64,000 nucleotides of DNA, taken from Ruegeria lacuscaerulensis ITI-1157. GTDB lineage: Bacteria; Pseudomonadota; Alphaproteobacteria; Rhodobacterales; Rhodobacteraceae. Where the stretch lies: positions 1,323,113 to 1,387,112 of the forward strand of contig GG704596.1 in the NCBI GenBank assembly GCA_000161775.1. The letters run 5' to 3'. Made by a program: the position numbers and the translations under genes. Within the stretch, counting starts at the first letter, position 1. The number at the start of each line of letters is the position of its first letter. The notes beneath the pieces are model-generated. The model had not been told where the DNA came from and ran no database searches. It saw only the letters and a program-made list of their open reading frames with translations. Below are positions 51,752 through 60,790 of the stretch, in pieces.

Positions 51752-53137
51752 ATGACCGACACCGCCGCCACCCCGTCCCGGTTCGAGCGGTTTTTCGTGA
51801 CGACGCCGGACCGGTTCGACCTGGACAACAAATACACCGAGGCCGCGCTGGAACGGCACAAGCGCGAAGGGTTGGAATTGGCCGTCCGCGCCCGCTGGAT
51901 CGCCATGGCGCTGACCGGTGTCCTGCTGGTGTTTCTGAACCCGAACTGGGATGTGATGTGGTACCATTTCATCCTGCTGCTTCTCTGCGCCAATGGCTGG
52001 CTGATCCGTCGCGCAGGCCGTGTGGGTCAATCCCGGGTCGAGCTGTTGTTGATTTTCGTCGATCTGCTGATCATGACGCTGGGCATGATCGTTCCCAACC
52101 CGTTCAGCGACGATGTGCGCCCGCTGGCGATGCAGTACCGGTTCGACAATTTTCAGTATTTCTTCATCATCCTGGCCGCCGGCACGCTGGCCTATTCCTG
52201 GCGGACGGTGATCGCCATGGGCAGTTGGACGGCCCTGATGTGGACGGTGGGCTGGATTGTCGCCTGGTGGGTGGCCAGGCCCATCCCGGGCCTCAGCGAG
52301 GCAGTCGCCGCCGCCTTGCAGGGCTATCCGGCCGTGGCCGAGATGTTGGACCCGAACAGCTTCATGGTTCCGATGCGCGTGCAAGAGGTGATCGTGTTCA
52401 TGATGGTCGCGGTCACGCTGGGCGTGTCGATGCGGCGGCTCAATCGCCTGTTGATCTCAAACGCCGGGCTGGAACGGGAGCGTGCCAACCTGTCGCGGTA
52501 TTTCTCGCCCAACGTCGTCGAGCAGCTGAGCCAGAACGACGAGCCGCTCAAGCAGGTGCGCAAGGAAAACATCGCGGTTTTGTTCATCGACATCATCGGC
52601 TTCACCAAATTTTCGGCCGGGCGTGACCCCTATGAGGTGATCGAGGTGCTGCGGGGCTTTCACGCGCGAATGGAGGCCGAGGTGTTTCACCATCACGGTA
52701 CGCTGGACAAATATCTGGGCGACGGTCTGATGGCCACGTTCGGCACCCCGGTTCCAACGCCGCTGGACGCGGTCAACGCCTTGTCCTGCGCGCGGTCGAT
52801 GGTGGACATCATCGACCGTTGGAACCTGGAACGGCGCCGGGCCGGGGAAGAAGAGATCCAAGTGGGCATCGGAGTGCATTTTGGCCCAGTTGTTCTGGGC
52901 GACATCGGGGCCAACCGCCTGGAATTCGCGGTGATCGGAGACGCGGTCAATCTGGCTGCCAAGCTTGAAGCAATGACGCGAAAGATGGGTGCGCGGATCG
53001 TTATCAGCGACGCGCTGCGCGAAAAGGCCCTAAGCGAAGCGTCAACGGCTGCCGATCTGATGGACGGGTTCCAGCGCCACGATGCACAAGCGGTTGGCGG
53101 CGTCGAGCGGCCGGTCGATATCTGGGCGCTGCGTTGA
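51752..53137 (+). CDS. Membrane-bound class III adenylate/guanylate cyclase
   Basis: A 461-residue protein with five to six membrane helices in the first 240 residues. A short linker (ERERANLSRYFSPNVVEQLSQ) leads into a cyclase domain (about 275-440). Metal-binding Asp is in LFIDIIGFTKFSAG and GTLDKYLGDGLMATFG, the latter also carrying the Lys used for adenine. The catalytic Asn is in GDAVNLAAKLEA, where the usual transition-state Arg is a Lys. It therefore may have modest activity. The ATG at 51752 follows GAGGGAG. It is a single gene after the ccrM terminator, converging on alkB. Confidence 0.85.
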   Translation: MTDTAATPSRFERFFVTTPDRFDLDNKYTEAALERHKREGLELAVRARWIAMALTGVLLVFLNPNWDVMWYHFILLLLCANGWLIRRAGRVGQSRVELLLIFVDLLIMTLGMIVPNPFSDDVRPLAMQYRFDNFQYFFIILAAGTLAYSWRTVIAMGSWTALMWTVGWIVAWWVARPIPGLSEAVAAALQGYPAVAEMLDPNSFMVPMRVQEVIVFMMVAVTLGVSMRRLNRLLISNAGLERERANLSRYFSPNVVEQLSQNDEPLKQVRKENIAVLFIDIIGFTKFSAGRDPYEVIEVLRGFHARMEAEVFHHHGTLDKYLGDGLMATFGTPVPTPLDAVNALSCARSMVDIIDRWNLERRRAGEEEIQVGIGVHFGPVVLGDIGANRLEFAVIGDAVNLAAKLEAMTRKMGARIVISDALREKALSEASTAADLMDGFQRHDAQAVGGVERPVDIWALR

Positions 53138-53143
53138 CCGCTC

Positions 53144-54280
53144 TCAGGACCGTGGCATCGGAAGCATTGCCTTGTTGTACGGCTTCCAGTCCGTGATCTC
53201 GGGGTAGTACTGTCGCCGCCAGGCCCGCACCCGTGGGTTCATCATGCGCCGCCACAGCGGCGGGATCATCGCCGCGACGGTCATCACCGGATAGCCATAG
53301 GGCAGTTGCGGGGCCGCCTCGGGCGGGTGGTTCTGCAGCAGCGGAAACCGCCGGTTGGGCTTGTAATGATGGTCCGAGTGGCGTTGCAGGTTGATCAGCA
53401 GCCAGTTCGAGGCCTTGTGCGCGGCGTTCCACGAATGGCGCGGCCGGACATGTTCGTATTTGCCATCGCCCAGGTATTTTCGCGTCAGCCCGTAATGTTC
53501 GACATAGTTGACCAGTTCCAGCTGCCAGATCGCGGTGCCGGCCTGAACCAGGAACAGCCCCAGCCCCGCCCATCCGCCGAGCAGCAGCGCCAGCGCCAGC
53601 ATCAATCCTTGCAGCGCCCAATACCGCCAGAACGGGTTCGCCCGGTCCGTCCAGCTCAGCCCTTTGCGCGCCAGCTTGGCCTTTTCGGCCTGAAACGCGG
53701 ACACCAGGCACTGGCGCAGGACGCGCGGATAGAAGCGGTGGAATCCCTCGTTGTAGCGTGCGGTCACCGGGTCGCGCGGCGTGCCCACATAGCGGTGATG
53801 CACCAGCAGGTGTTCGGACCGAAAATGCGAATACAGAACCATCGCCAGCAGGATGTCGCCCAGCCACCGCTCCAGCCGGCCCTTCTGGTGCATCAGTTCG
53901 TGGCTGTAGTTGATGCCGATCGTGCCCGAGATCACGCCCATCCCGAAGAACAGCCCGATCTTTTCCAGCGATGACAAGTGTTCGGCGTGGGTGGCGTACC
54001 AGATCAGGCCATAGAGCGTGAAAAACTGGACCGGAACCCAGGCCTTGGTCAGCAGAACGTACCAGCGCAGCGCGTCCTCGGGCGTTTCGGGGTCGGCGTT
54101 TTCAAGGTTCAGCCCGGTCAGCCCGTCCAGCGCTGCAAACAGCCACCAGGTGGACAGCGGCACCAGCAATACCCACCAGCCGCCGGCAAAAGCGGTCAAC
54201 CACAGGATCGGGACCAGCAAGAACGAAACCCAGAAGGGCAGGGCCGATTGCCAGCGCGACAGGGTGTCAGTCGGGATCAT
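53144..54280 (-). CDS. alkB: Alkane 1-monooxygenase (AlkB-type di-iron membrane hydroxylase)
   Basis: A 378-residue integral membrane hydroxylase. The histidine boxes are HELMHQKG (H127-H131), EHLLVHHRYVGTP (H157, H161-H162) and LQRHSDHH (298-305), and the NYVEHYGL signature is at 258-265. It would oxidise medium-chain alkanes at the terminal carbon, with electrons from rubredoxin. The second box has LLV in place of the usual NRG. No rubredoxin or AlkT is near. About five to six membrane helices are present. The start at 54280 follows AGCCTGAACC with no strong ribosome site. Confidence 0.9.
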   Translation of the reverse strand: MIPTDTLSRWQSALPFWVSFLLVPILWLTAFAGGWWVLLVPLSTWWLFAALDGLTGLNLENADPETPEDALRWYVLLTKAWVPVQFFTLYGLIWYATHAEHLSSLEKIGLFFGMGVISGTIGINYSHELMHQKGRLERWLGDILLAMVLYSHFRSEHLLVHHRYVGTPRDPVTARYNEGFHRFYPRVLRQCLVSAFQAEKAKLARKGLSWTDRANPFWRYWALQGLMLALALLLGGWAGLGLFLVQAGTAIWQLELVNYVEHYGLTRKYLGDGKYEHVRPRHSWNAAHKASNWLLINLQRHSDHHYKPNRRFPLLQNHPPEAAPQLPYGYPVMTVAAMIPPLWRRMMNPRVRAWRRQYYPEITDWKPYNKAMLPMPRS

Positions 54281-54304
54281 GGTTCAGGCTCCGAAACTCT
54301 GCCC

Positions 54305-55396
54305 TCAGGGTAATCCCGCCCGCCGCATTTTCCCAGAGGTCGAACTGCCGCGCCAAAGATCATGCGCCTTGCGCATCACGGTCGGCAGGTCGCCGGGGCG
54401 AAAGGCATGTTTGGGCATCACGACCAACCCCTCGGGACTCACCTCCGCGGGTACAGCGGCGGTCCAGACGCGCAGGATCAGGTGGAAATGGGTAAAGGTA
54501 TGGCGCACCTCGGCGGGCAGCAGGGTCCAATCGGCCGGAAAGGGCGGCGCTTCGGCCGCGTCCTCGGACCAGTCCGAGCCCGGAAAGCCGAGCATCCCGC
54601 CTAACAGCCCCGTTTCCGGGCGGCGCTCCAACAGGATTGCGCCATCGGCGCGCTGTGCGATGTAGACGTGGCCAAGCCGGGTGGGCTTCGGCGCTTTGGG
54701 TGTTTTGCGCGGCAAATCTGCCTGGGTTCCGGCAGCGCGGGCCTGGCACGGGTCTCGCAGGGGGCAGATGCCACAGGCCGGAGACTTCGGCGTACAGATC
54801 GTGGCGCCCAGATCCATCACCGCCTGGGCATAGTCGCCGGGGCGTTCCTCCGGGGTCAGCGCGGCGGCCTTCGCCTTCAGCAGAGGCTTCGATTTCGGCA
54901 ACGGGTCGTGGATGTCGTGCAGCCGGGCCATGACCCGCTCGACATTTCCGTCCAGCACGGTTTCGGGCCGGTCGAAGGCGATGGCCGCGATGGCGGCGGC
55001 AGTGTAGGGGCCGATGCCGGGCAGCTTCAGCAGCGCATCGTGGCTGTCGGGAAAGCGCCCGTCGTGCTGATCCACCACCGCGCGGGCGCATTTCAGCAGG
55101 TTGCGGGCGCGGGCATAATAGCCCAGCCCGGCCCATTCCGCCATTACCTCGTCGTCGGCTGCGGCGGCCAGCGCCCGGACATCCGGCCAACGCGAGGTGA
55201 AGCGCAGGAAATAATCCCGCACGGCGGCCACGGTGGTCTGCTGCAACATCACCTCGGACAGCCACACGCGATAGGGGTCGGGCTTCATGCCCGCGGCCCT
55301 GTCGGCGGGGCTGACCCGCCACGGCAGATCGCGGGCATGTCGGTCGTACCAGGCAAGCAGGCTGCGGCTCAGATCGAAAGTGGCGGTGTCACGCAA
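54305..55396 (-). CDS. mutY: A/G-specific adenine glycosylase
   Basis: A 363-residue DNA glycosylase that removes adenine opposite 8-oxoguanine. Catalytic Glu is in MLQQTTVAAV and its neighbourhood; the HhH motif is LPGIGPYTAAAIAAIAF with Asp in VLDGNVERV. The 4Fe-4S cysteines are in CTPKSPACGICPLRDPC. A NUDIX-like C-terminal domain (LLERRPETGLLGGMLGFPGSDW) recognises the oxidised base. The only suitable start is a TTG at 55396; a stop lies two codons upstream and no ATG or GTG precedes the first conserved residues. It is divergent from dciA. Confidence 0.95.
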   Translation of the reverse strand: MRDTATFDLSRSLLAWYDRHARDLPWRVSPADRAAGMKPDPYRVWLSEVMLQQTTVAAVRDYFLRFTSRWPDVRALAAAADDEVMAEWAGLGYYARARNLLKCARAVVDQHDGRFPDSHDALLKLPGIGPYTAAAIAAIAFDRPETVLDGNVERVMARLHDIHDPLPKSKPLLKAKAAALTPEERPGDYAQAVMDLGATICTPKSPACGICPLRDPCQARAAGTQADLPRKTPKAPKPTRLGHVYIAQRADGAILLERRPETGLLGGMLGFPGSDWSEDAAEAPPFPADWTLLPAEVRHTFTHFHLILRVWTAAVPAEVSPEGLVVMPKHAFRPGDLPTVMRKAHDLWRGSSTSGKMRRAGLP

Positions 55397-55477
55397 GTTT
55401 TATCCATTTCTCTGTCGGGTTTCGCTGGCGCCCGGATACACGCCCATTACAATAGCGGCGCAGGAGTTGGAAACCAG

Positions 55478-55996
55478 ATGCAACCAAGACGGTCTACCAC
55501 CCGCGGGTTCAAACGCACCGCGTCCTTGCTGAACGATCGGATCCGCAAAGCCGGCGAAAGCCGCGGCTTTGCCGTGTCGCGCCTGTTGACCCATTGGGCC
55601 GACATCGTGGGCCCCGACATCGCCGCCATCGCACGGCCGGTCAAGGTGGGCTATGGCAAGGGTGGGTTCGGCGCCACGCTGACCGTGCTGACCACCGGAC
55701 CGCAGGCCCCGATGCTCGAGATGCAGAAGGACCGTCTGCGCGACAAGGTGAATGCCGTCTATGGCTACAACGCCATCAGCCGCATCCGCATCACCCAGAC
55801 CGCTCCCACCGGATTTGCCGAGGGGCAGGCCAGTTTCGAACACCGTCCGAAACAGGCGAAACCCACCATCGCACCGGAAGTCGTTGCCGAGGCAGACAAA
55901 GTGACGCGCGAGGTGCACGACCAAGACTTGCGCGCGGCCCTTGAACGACTGGGTCGGAACGTTCTATCCAAACAAAAAACGCTGAGAAAGGGCTGA
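55478..55996 (+). CDS. DUF721 (DciA-like) replication protein
   Basis: A 172-residue protein with a DciA-type KH-like N-terminal domain (RIRKAGESRGFAVSRLLTHWADIVGPDIAAIARPVKVGYGKGGFGATLTVLTTGP) followed by a less conserved basic tail. DciA is thought to load the replicative helicase in bacteria that lack DnaC/DnaI; the short alphaproteobacterial members are usually annotated DUF721. The ATG at 55478 follows CAGGAGTTGG. The gene lies 2 bp before dsbA-like; the mutY-DUF721-dsbA order is common in alphaproteobacteria. Confidence 0.8.
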   Translation: MQPRRSTTRGFKRTASLLNDRIRKAGESRGFAVSRLLTHWADIVGPDIAAIARPVKVGYGKGGFGATLTVLTTGPQAPMLEMQKDRLRDKVNAVYGYNAISRIRITQTAPTGFAEGQASFEHRPKQAKPTIAPEVVAEADKVTREVHDQDLRAALERLGRNVLSKQKTLRKG

Positions 55997-55998
55997 GT

Positions 55999-56664
55999 AT
56001 GAGCCGTATCGCAACTGCAATCTGCGCGGTCATCGCCGTGGCCGCTGGCGGCTACTGGCTGACGCAATCGTCAGGCACCACCCCGTCCAATCCGCTGGTC
56101 GGCGCCGCCGAGGCACAGCAGGCCGACATCGACACCTCGACCATCGTCGAGATGGTTCAGGGCGCCGAGGATGCGCCGGTCGAGATCATCGAATATGCGT
56201 CCTATACCTGCCCGCACTGCGCGAATTTCCATCAGGGGCCGTACAAGCAGCTCAAGAAGGAATATATCGACACAGGCAAGGTCAGGTTCATCTACCGCGA
56301 GGTCTATTTCGACCGCTACGGCATCTGGGCGTCGATGGTGGCGCGCTGCGGTGGCCCCGAGAAGTTTTTCGGCATCACCGACCTGATCTACAAGGGCCAG
56401 TCCGAATGGACTCGCGCCGGCGGCCCGGCCGAAATCGTGGAAGAACTGCGCAAGATCGGCCGTCTGGCCGGGCTGAGCAACGATCAGCTTGAAGCCTGCC
56501 TGCAGGACGGCACCAAGGCGCAGACCCTCGTCGCCTGGTATCAGAAAAACGCCGAGAAAGACGGTATCCAGGCCACCCCGTCCTTCATCGTCAACGGCAA
56601 GAAGGTCGACAACCAGTCCTATGACGAGTTCAAGGCGCTGATCGAAAAGGAACTAGGCAACTGA
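55999..56664 (+). CDS. DsbA-family periplasmic thiol oxidoreductase
   Basis: A 221-residue protein with an N-terminal signal anchor (about 6-22) and a thioredoxin-fold catalytic domain. The active site is C71-P-H-C74 in YTCPHCANFHQG, identical to DsbA's CPHC, and the cis-Pro loop is in GIQATPSFIVNG. It would introduce disulfides in exported proteins, several of which with paired cysteines are encoded in this window. Its stop overlaps the CoA-transferase start (TGATG). Confidence 0.9.
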   Translation: MSRIATAICAVIAVAAGGYWLTQSSGTTPSNPLVGAAEAQQADIDTSTIVEMVQGAEDAPVEIIEYASYTCPHCANFHQGPYKQLKKEYIDTGKVRFIYREVYFDRYGIWASMVARCGGPEKFFGITDLIYKGQSEWTRAGGPAEIVEELRKIGRLAGLSNDQLEACLQDGTKAQTLVAWYQKNAEKDGIQATPSFIVNGKKVDNQSYDEFKALIEKELGN

Positions 56665-57776
56665 TGACCGGGCCTCTGGCCGGTCTCAAGGTTGTCGAAC
56701 TGGCGCGCATTCTGGCTGGCCCCTGGGCCGGCCAGACCTTTGCCGATCTGGGCGCCAAGGTCATCAAGGTGGAATCTCCGGCCGGCGACGATACCCGCGC
56801 CTGGGGTCCGCCCTTCGTGACCCGCGATCAGGATGTCTCGGCGGCCTATTACCATTCGACCAACCGCGGCAAGGTGTCGGTGATTGCCGATTTCTCGACC
56901 CCCGAAGGGCAAGAGAAGGTGCGCGCGCTGGTCGCTGACGCCGATGTGGTGATCGAGAATTTCAAGGTCGGCGGGTTGAAGAAATACGGGCTGGACTATG
57001 ACGGCCTCAGCCAGTTGAACCCGGGCCTCGTCTATTGCTCGATCACCGGGTTCGGGCAGACCGGGCCTTATGCGCACCGGGCCGGGTATGATTTCATCAT
57101 TCAGGGCATGTCGGGGCTGATGTCGGTGACCGGAGAGCCCGACGGCCAGCCCCAGAAGGCAGGCGTGGCGATCACCGACGTGTTCACCGGCATCTATGCG
57201 GTGGCCGGGGTTCTGGCCGCCTTGCACCAACGCCAGCGCACCGGGCGCGGGCAGCATGTGGACATGGCCCTGCTGGACGTGGCCGTGGCAGTCACGGCAA
57301 ACCAGGCGTTGAACTATCTGACCACGGGCCAGGTGCCGCAGCGCATGGGCAATGCGCATGTGAACCTGGCGCCCTACCAGGTGTTCGACTGTGCCGACGG
57401 ACACATCATCATCGCCACCGGCAATGACCGGCAGTACCGGCGCCTGTGCCAGGTGTTGAACCTGCCTGACATGGCCGAGGCGCCCGAATATCTGCACAAC
57501 AAGGACCGGCTGGCCAATCGCCGCACCCTGATCGCACGGCTGAACGGCGCCACGGCGACCTGGGCCAAGGCCGACCTGCTGGCCGCCTGCGAGGCGCAGG
57601 GCATCCCCGCCGGGCCGATCAACACGCTGGACGAGGTCATGGCCGATCCGCAGGTGATCGCGCGCGGCATGCAGATCGACCTGGACGGTGTGCCGGGGAT
57701 TCGCGCGCCGTTCGTCTTTTCGGATGCCGATCTGAACCTGTCGCGCCCCGCTCCGAAGCTGGGCGAAGACGACTAG
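56664..57776 (+). CDS. Class III (CaiB/BaiF) CoA-transferase
   Basis: A 370-residue CoA-transferase. The N-terminal [39 protein letters not shown] opening, the Asp that forms the acyl-anhydride in [21 protein letters not shown], and the [12 protein letters not shown] segment are typical. It moves CoA between organic acids (formyl-CoA:oxalate, carnitine or succinyl-CoA type); the pair of acids cannot be deduced. Its ATG shares a base with the DsbA stop. Its end overlaps the convergent lpxK stop by 4 bp. Confidence 0.9.
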   Translation: MTGPLAGLKVVELARILAGPWAGQTFADLGAKVIKVESPAGDDTRAWGPPFVTRDQDVSAAYYHSTNRGKVSVIADFSTPEGQEKVRALVADADVVIENFKVGGLKKYGLDYDGLSQLNPGLVYCSITGFGQTGPYAHRAGYDFIIQGMSGLMSVTGEPDGQPQKAGVAITDVFTGIYAVAGVLAALHQRQRTGRGQHVDMALLDVAVAVTANQALNYLTTGQVPQRMGNAHVNLAPYQVFDCADGHIIIATGNDRQYRRLCQVLNLPDMAEAPEYLHNKDRLANRRTLIARLNGATATWAKADLLAACEAQGIPAGPINTLDEVMADPQVIARGMQIDLDGVPGIRAPFVFSDADLNLSRPAPKLGEDD

Positions 57777-58771
57777 GGTGGCGGCGCGGCCGTCAGCAGC
57801 CGCTGACGCACGTCGTCGGCCTGATCCACCTGCAGGCGCACCGGCAGGGTGATGACCTTGCTGCGGAAGGCGGGCGGCAGGCGAACCGCGTCTTTTTCGG
57901 TGGTGACCATCTGCGCACCCAGCAACCGCGCCTCGTTCTCCAGCCGGGTCATCAGGGCCGGCGTCAGCGGCTGGTGATCGTCCAGCGCCTCGGCCCGCAG
58001 CAGCCGCGCGCCCTGTTGGCGCAGGGTCTGAAAGAACTTCTCGGGGTGGCCGATACCGGCAAAGGCCAGAACCGGAGTTTCGCTCCAGTCCATCCCGGTT
58101 TGCAGTGCCATGACCTGACCGGTTGCGTGCGGAACGCCCAGCTTGTCGCCCCATTGCTGCGCGAACTGTTCCTGCGCGGCCGAGTCGCCCAGTGACAACA
58201 CCAGATCGGCCCGTTTCAGCCCGACATCGACCGGCTCGCGCAGCGGTCCGGCGGGCAGGCACAGGCCGTTGCCAAAGCCACGGGCCGCGTCCACCACGAC
58301 GATCGAGAATGTCTTGGCCACCGAAGGGTTCTGGAACCCGTCGTCCAGAACGATCGCGGTGGCGCCGTCCTCGGCTGCGGCGCGGGCGCCGGCGGCACGG
58401 TCCTTGGCGACCCAGACCTCGGCGAAGGCCGCCAGCAGCAAGGGCTCGTCCCCGACCTGGGCCGCTGTGTGCCGCGATGGGTCCACCCGAACCGGACCTT
58501 CGAGCGATCCGCCGTGGCCGCGGGTGACCACATGCGGGGTGTGATACGCGTCGCGCAATTGCTCCAGAACCCAGATCGCCGTCGGCGTCTTGCCGGTGCC
58601 GCCGGCATTCAGGTTGCCGACGCAGATCACCGGTACGCCCGGATCGACCCCTGGCCCCGACGCCACCCGCCGGGCCGTGGCCCGCGCATAGAGCCGCCCC
58701 AGCGGCGCCAGCAGGCGCGCGCGCAGGCCGGGTCGGTCCGGAGGGGTGTTCCAGAACTCAGGTGCCTGCAT
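57773..58771 (-). CDS. lpxK: Tetraacyldisaccharide 4'-kinase
   Basis: A 332-residue membrane-associated kinase that phosphorylates the 4' position of the lipid A precursor. The P-loop is [11 protein letters not shown] (53-63); the [16 protein letters not shown] and [12 protein letters not shown] segments complete the LpxK signature, and the late [12 protein letters not shown] is also present. It overlaps the Kdo-transferase-like gene by 14 bp, as part of a leftward run pmbA-cysQ-waaA-like-lpxK. Together with the upstream gene it belongs to lipid A/inner-core synthesis. Confidence 0.94.
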   Translation of the reverse strand: MQAPEFWNTPPDRPGLRARLLAPLGRLYARATARRVASGPGVDPGVPVICVGNLNAGGTGKTPTAIWVLEQLRDAYHTPHVVTRGHGGSLEGPVRVDPSRHTAAQVGDEPLLLAAFAEVWVAKDRAAGARAAAEDGATAIVLDDGFQNPSVAKTFSIVVVDAARGFGNGLCLPAGPLREPVDVGLKRADLVLSLGDSAAQEQFAQQWGDKLGVPHATGQVMALQTGMDWSETPVLAFAGIGHPEKFFQTLRQQGARLLRAEALDDHQPLTPALMTRLENEARLLGAQMVTTEKDAVRLPPAFRSKVITLPVRLQVDQADDVRQRLLTAAPPP

Positions 58772-59993
58772 CTTCGGCTCCTCGGTTGTCCAGGTGTTCT
58801 TGCACCATCTCGGTCAGCCGATCCACCTGTGGTGCGCCTTCGGTTACCAGTTCCCATCCCGCCAGCGCCATGTCGGCCGCCCGGTCGGGGGCCAGCAGTT
58901 CGACAACCGCCTCGCCCAGTTCGGTGGCCGTTCGGACAGACCGAGCCGCGTCGGCCCGGTCGAGTTGATCGTAGATGTCCTGATGCTGGTGGATGAACGG
59001 GCCGTGAATGACCGCAGACCCCAATGCCGTGGCGGTGATGGGATCACGCCCTCCGACACCCTGTTCCAGTGTCCCCCCCATAAACGTCACCGGAGACACC
59101 CGATACCACAGGCCCAGGCATTCGCTGTCGGCGGTCAAGACCACCTGCGTCGTGTCTTCGATCACGTCGCCGTCGTCCCAGTTGGCGCATCTGAGGTCCA
59201 TTGACTCCAACCGCCTGAGCAACGGTGCGGCTTCGCCAACGTCGGCCACATGCAGGATCATGATGAGGCGCGGCAGCATGCGCATTGCCTGGCGATGGGC
59301 GCTGACAGCCGAAATGAACTCTCGGGCTTCGATCCAGGCCGCCAGCCAGACGGGGCGCCCCGCCAGCGTGTGGTTCGTTTCGATCAACTCATCTTCGGGC
59401 CAGGCGCTCAGGATCGGAATAAGCTGCAGCGGCGGAAACACCGAGATTTTATCGTCCGCGATACCCAGGCGCTGCACTTGCCGAGCCATCTCCTCGGACG
59501 TGACGTGGATCGCCGTGAAACAGTCGAAAGTATAACGGTTGATGTCCGGCAGCCACCGACCCGCAGCTGCAAGCCTGACGTCGTTTTCTGCCTCAAGCAG
59601 AATCAGTGGAATGCCTCGTTCGGCGGCGCGGGTTATCAGGTTGGGCATCAGCCCGCCGCCAACCCACAGCCCCAAGTCGGGTTGCCAGTGGTCCAGAAAA
59701 CCGCGCGCGGCGCCGGATTTTTCTTCGGGCAGGTTGATGATCGGCGGACCACCGTCGCGCCACCCTGACAGGTCGGCCTCGGGCGGGGCGGTCAGAAGAA
59801 CCGACAGTCCGGGCCGGGCCTGCTGCATCCGACGGCAAAAATCGGCCACGGCCCGCATGCGCCGTTGATGCGCCACATGAATCCACAACAGCTCGCCCTT
59901 CGGTCGCGGCAAATCCGAAATGCCATTTGCCTGGGATACACCCCAGGACAGCATCCGATAGGCCGCCAGGCTCAGAGATCGCGGCTTGCTCAT
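58758..59993 (-). CDS. WaaA/KdtA-like glycosyltransferase with degenerate active site
   Basis: A 411-residue protein with the two-domain GT-30 fold of Kdo transferase. The N-terminal signature WIHAVSVGE is replaced by [13 protein letters not shown] at 38-49, putting Arg45 where the catalytic Glu should be. The second motif, normally VWVESELWPNLI then NARLSERS, reads [12 protein letters not shown] and EAENDVRL. The C-terminal [24 protein letters not shown] region is clearly family-like. It cannot be a normal Kdo transferase; it may be a paralogue with a new or structural role. It overlaps lpxK by 14 bp and cysQ by 4 bp. Confidence 0.8.
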   Translation of the reverse strand: MSKPRSLSLAAYRMLSWGVSQANGISDLPRPKGELLWIHVAHQRRMRAVADFCRRMQQARPGLSVLLTAPPEADLSGWRDGGPPIINLPEEKSGAARGFLDHWQPDLGLWVGGGLMPNLITRAAERGIPLILLEAENDVRLAAAGRWLPDINRYTFDCFTAIHVTSEEMARQVQRLGIADDKISVFPPLQLIPILSAWPEDELIETNHTLAGRPVWLAAWIEAREFISAVSAHRQAMRMLPRLIMILHVADVGEAAPLLRRLESMDLRCANWDDGDVIEDTTQVVLTADSECLGLWYRVSPVTFMGGTLEQGVGGRDPITATALGSAVIHGPFIHQHQDIYDQLDRADAARSVRTATELGEAVVELLAPDRAADMALAGWELVTEGAPQVDRLTEMVQEHLDNRGAEDAGT

Positions 59994-60790
59994 GCCGGTA
60001 CGCCTCGTCCGGACGGTTCCAGCCAATTGATCAGCAGCTCATGCAACACAGGTCCTGCAGCGACTACCCCGTCCAGGCGCGGGTCGGGATTGTTGAACCG
60101 CAAGGTGTCGCCATGCCGGTCCGTGCACCGCCCTCCCGCTTCACGCAGGATGAGGTCTCCGGCGGCTATGTCCCATTCCCAGCTGGGCCGCAGGGTCAGC
60201 ATCCCGTCGAACCGGCCCTGCGCGACGAGGGCCATGCGATAGGCCAGCGAGGGGCGGTAGACCCGTCGGAACGCGGGTGGGGTTCCCTGGCGCCAGTGGC
60301 GGGGGTCGAGGTTGGGCTTGGCCGCCAGAACTTCTGCGCCGGCATCTGTCCGGACAGACGTCACCTGGATCGGCATGCCATTGAGCGTTGCACCGCGGTT
60401 GCGTTCGGCCGCGAACAGCATGTCGCGTTTCGGAAGATAGACGACCGCGGCGGTGACAACTCCCCGCTCGGCCACCGCCAGCGAATGCGCCCAAGTGTCG
60501 GAGCCTTCGGCAAAACTGCGGGTGCCATCGATCGGATCGATGATGAATACACGGTCGCGGGCCAGCCGGTCGGGATTGTCCTCGGTTTCCTCGCTCAGCC
60601 AGCCATAGCCGGGCCGGGCGGCGGGCAGGCGCTGTTCCAGCATCGCGTTCACGGCCAGATCGGCCTCGGTCACGGGGCCCGCGCCCTGCGGTTTGTCCCA
60701 GCGCCGGGCGTCGCGACCCGAATACCGCGTGGCGATCTTGCCGGCCTCGCGCGCCGCGTCGATCAGCAGGGGCAGGTCAGTTTCCGGCAA
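59990..60790 (-). CDS. cysQ: Inositol-monophosphatase-family phosphatase (CysQ-like)
   Basis: A 266-residue Mg2+-dependent phosphatase. Metal ligands are E67/E68 (WLSEETED), D85 and D88 in FIIDPIDGTRSF, and the last Asp in WEWDIAAGDLIL. CysQ-type enzymes hydrolyse 3'-phosphoadenosine 5'-phosphate (PAP) to AMP; inositol monophosphate is the other possible substrate. The TEADLAVNAMLEQRL segment is typical of the group. Its start overlaps the pmbA stop by 14 bp and its end overlaps the WaaA-like start by ATGA, so the run is translationally coupled. Confidence 0.85.
   Translation of the reverse strand: MPETDLPLLIDAAREAGKIATRYSGRDARRWDKPQGAGPVTEADLAVNAMLEQRLPAARPGYGWLSEETEDNPDRLARDRVFIIDPIDGTRSFAEGSDTWAHSLAVAERGVVTAAVVYLPKRDMLFAAERNRGATLNGMPIQVTSVRTDAGAEVLAAKPNLDPRHWRQGTPPAFRRVYRPSLAYRMALVAQGRFDGMLTLRPSWEWDIAAGDLILREAGGRCTDRHGDTLRFNNPDPRLDGVVAAGPVLHELLINWLEPSGRGVPA

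Noticed and set aside
56619-58262. A 547-codon minus-strand open frame
   Set aside because: It spans the CoA-transferase antisense strand and part of lpxK in another frame; both real genes have complete signatures.
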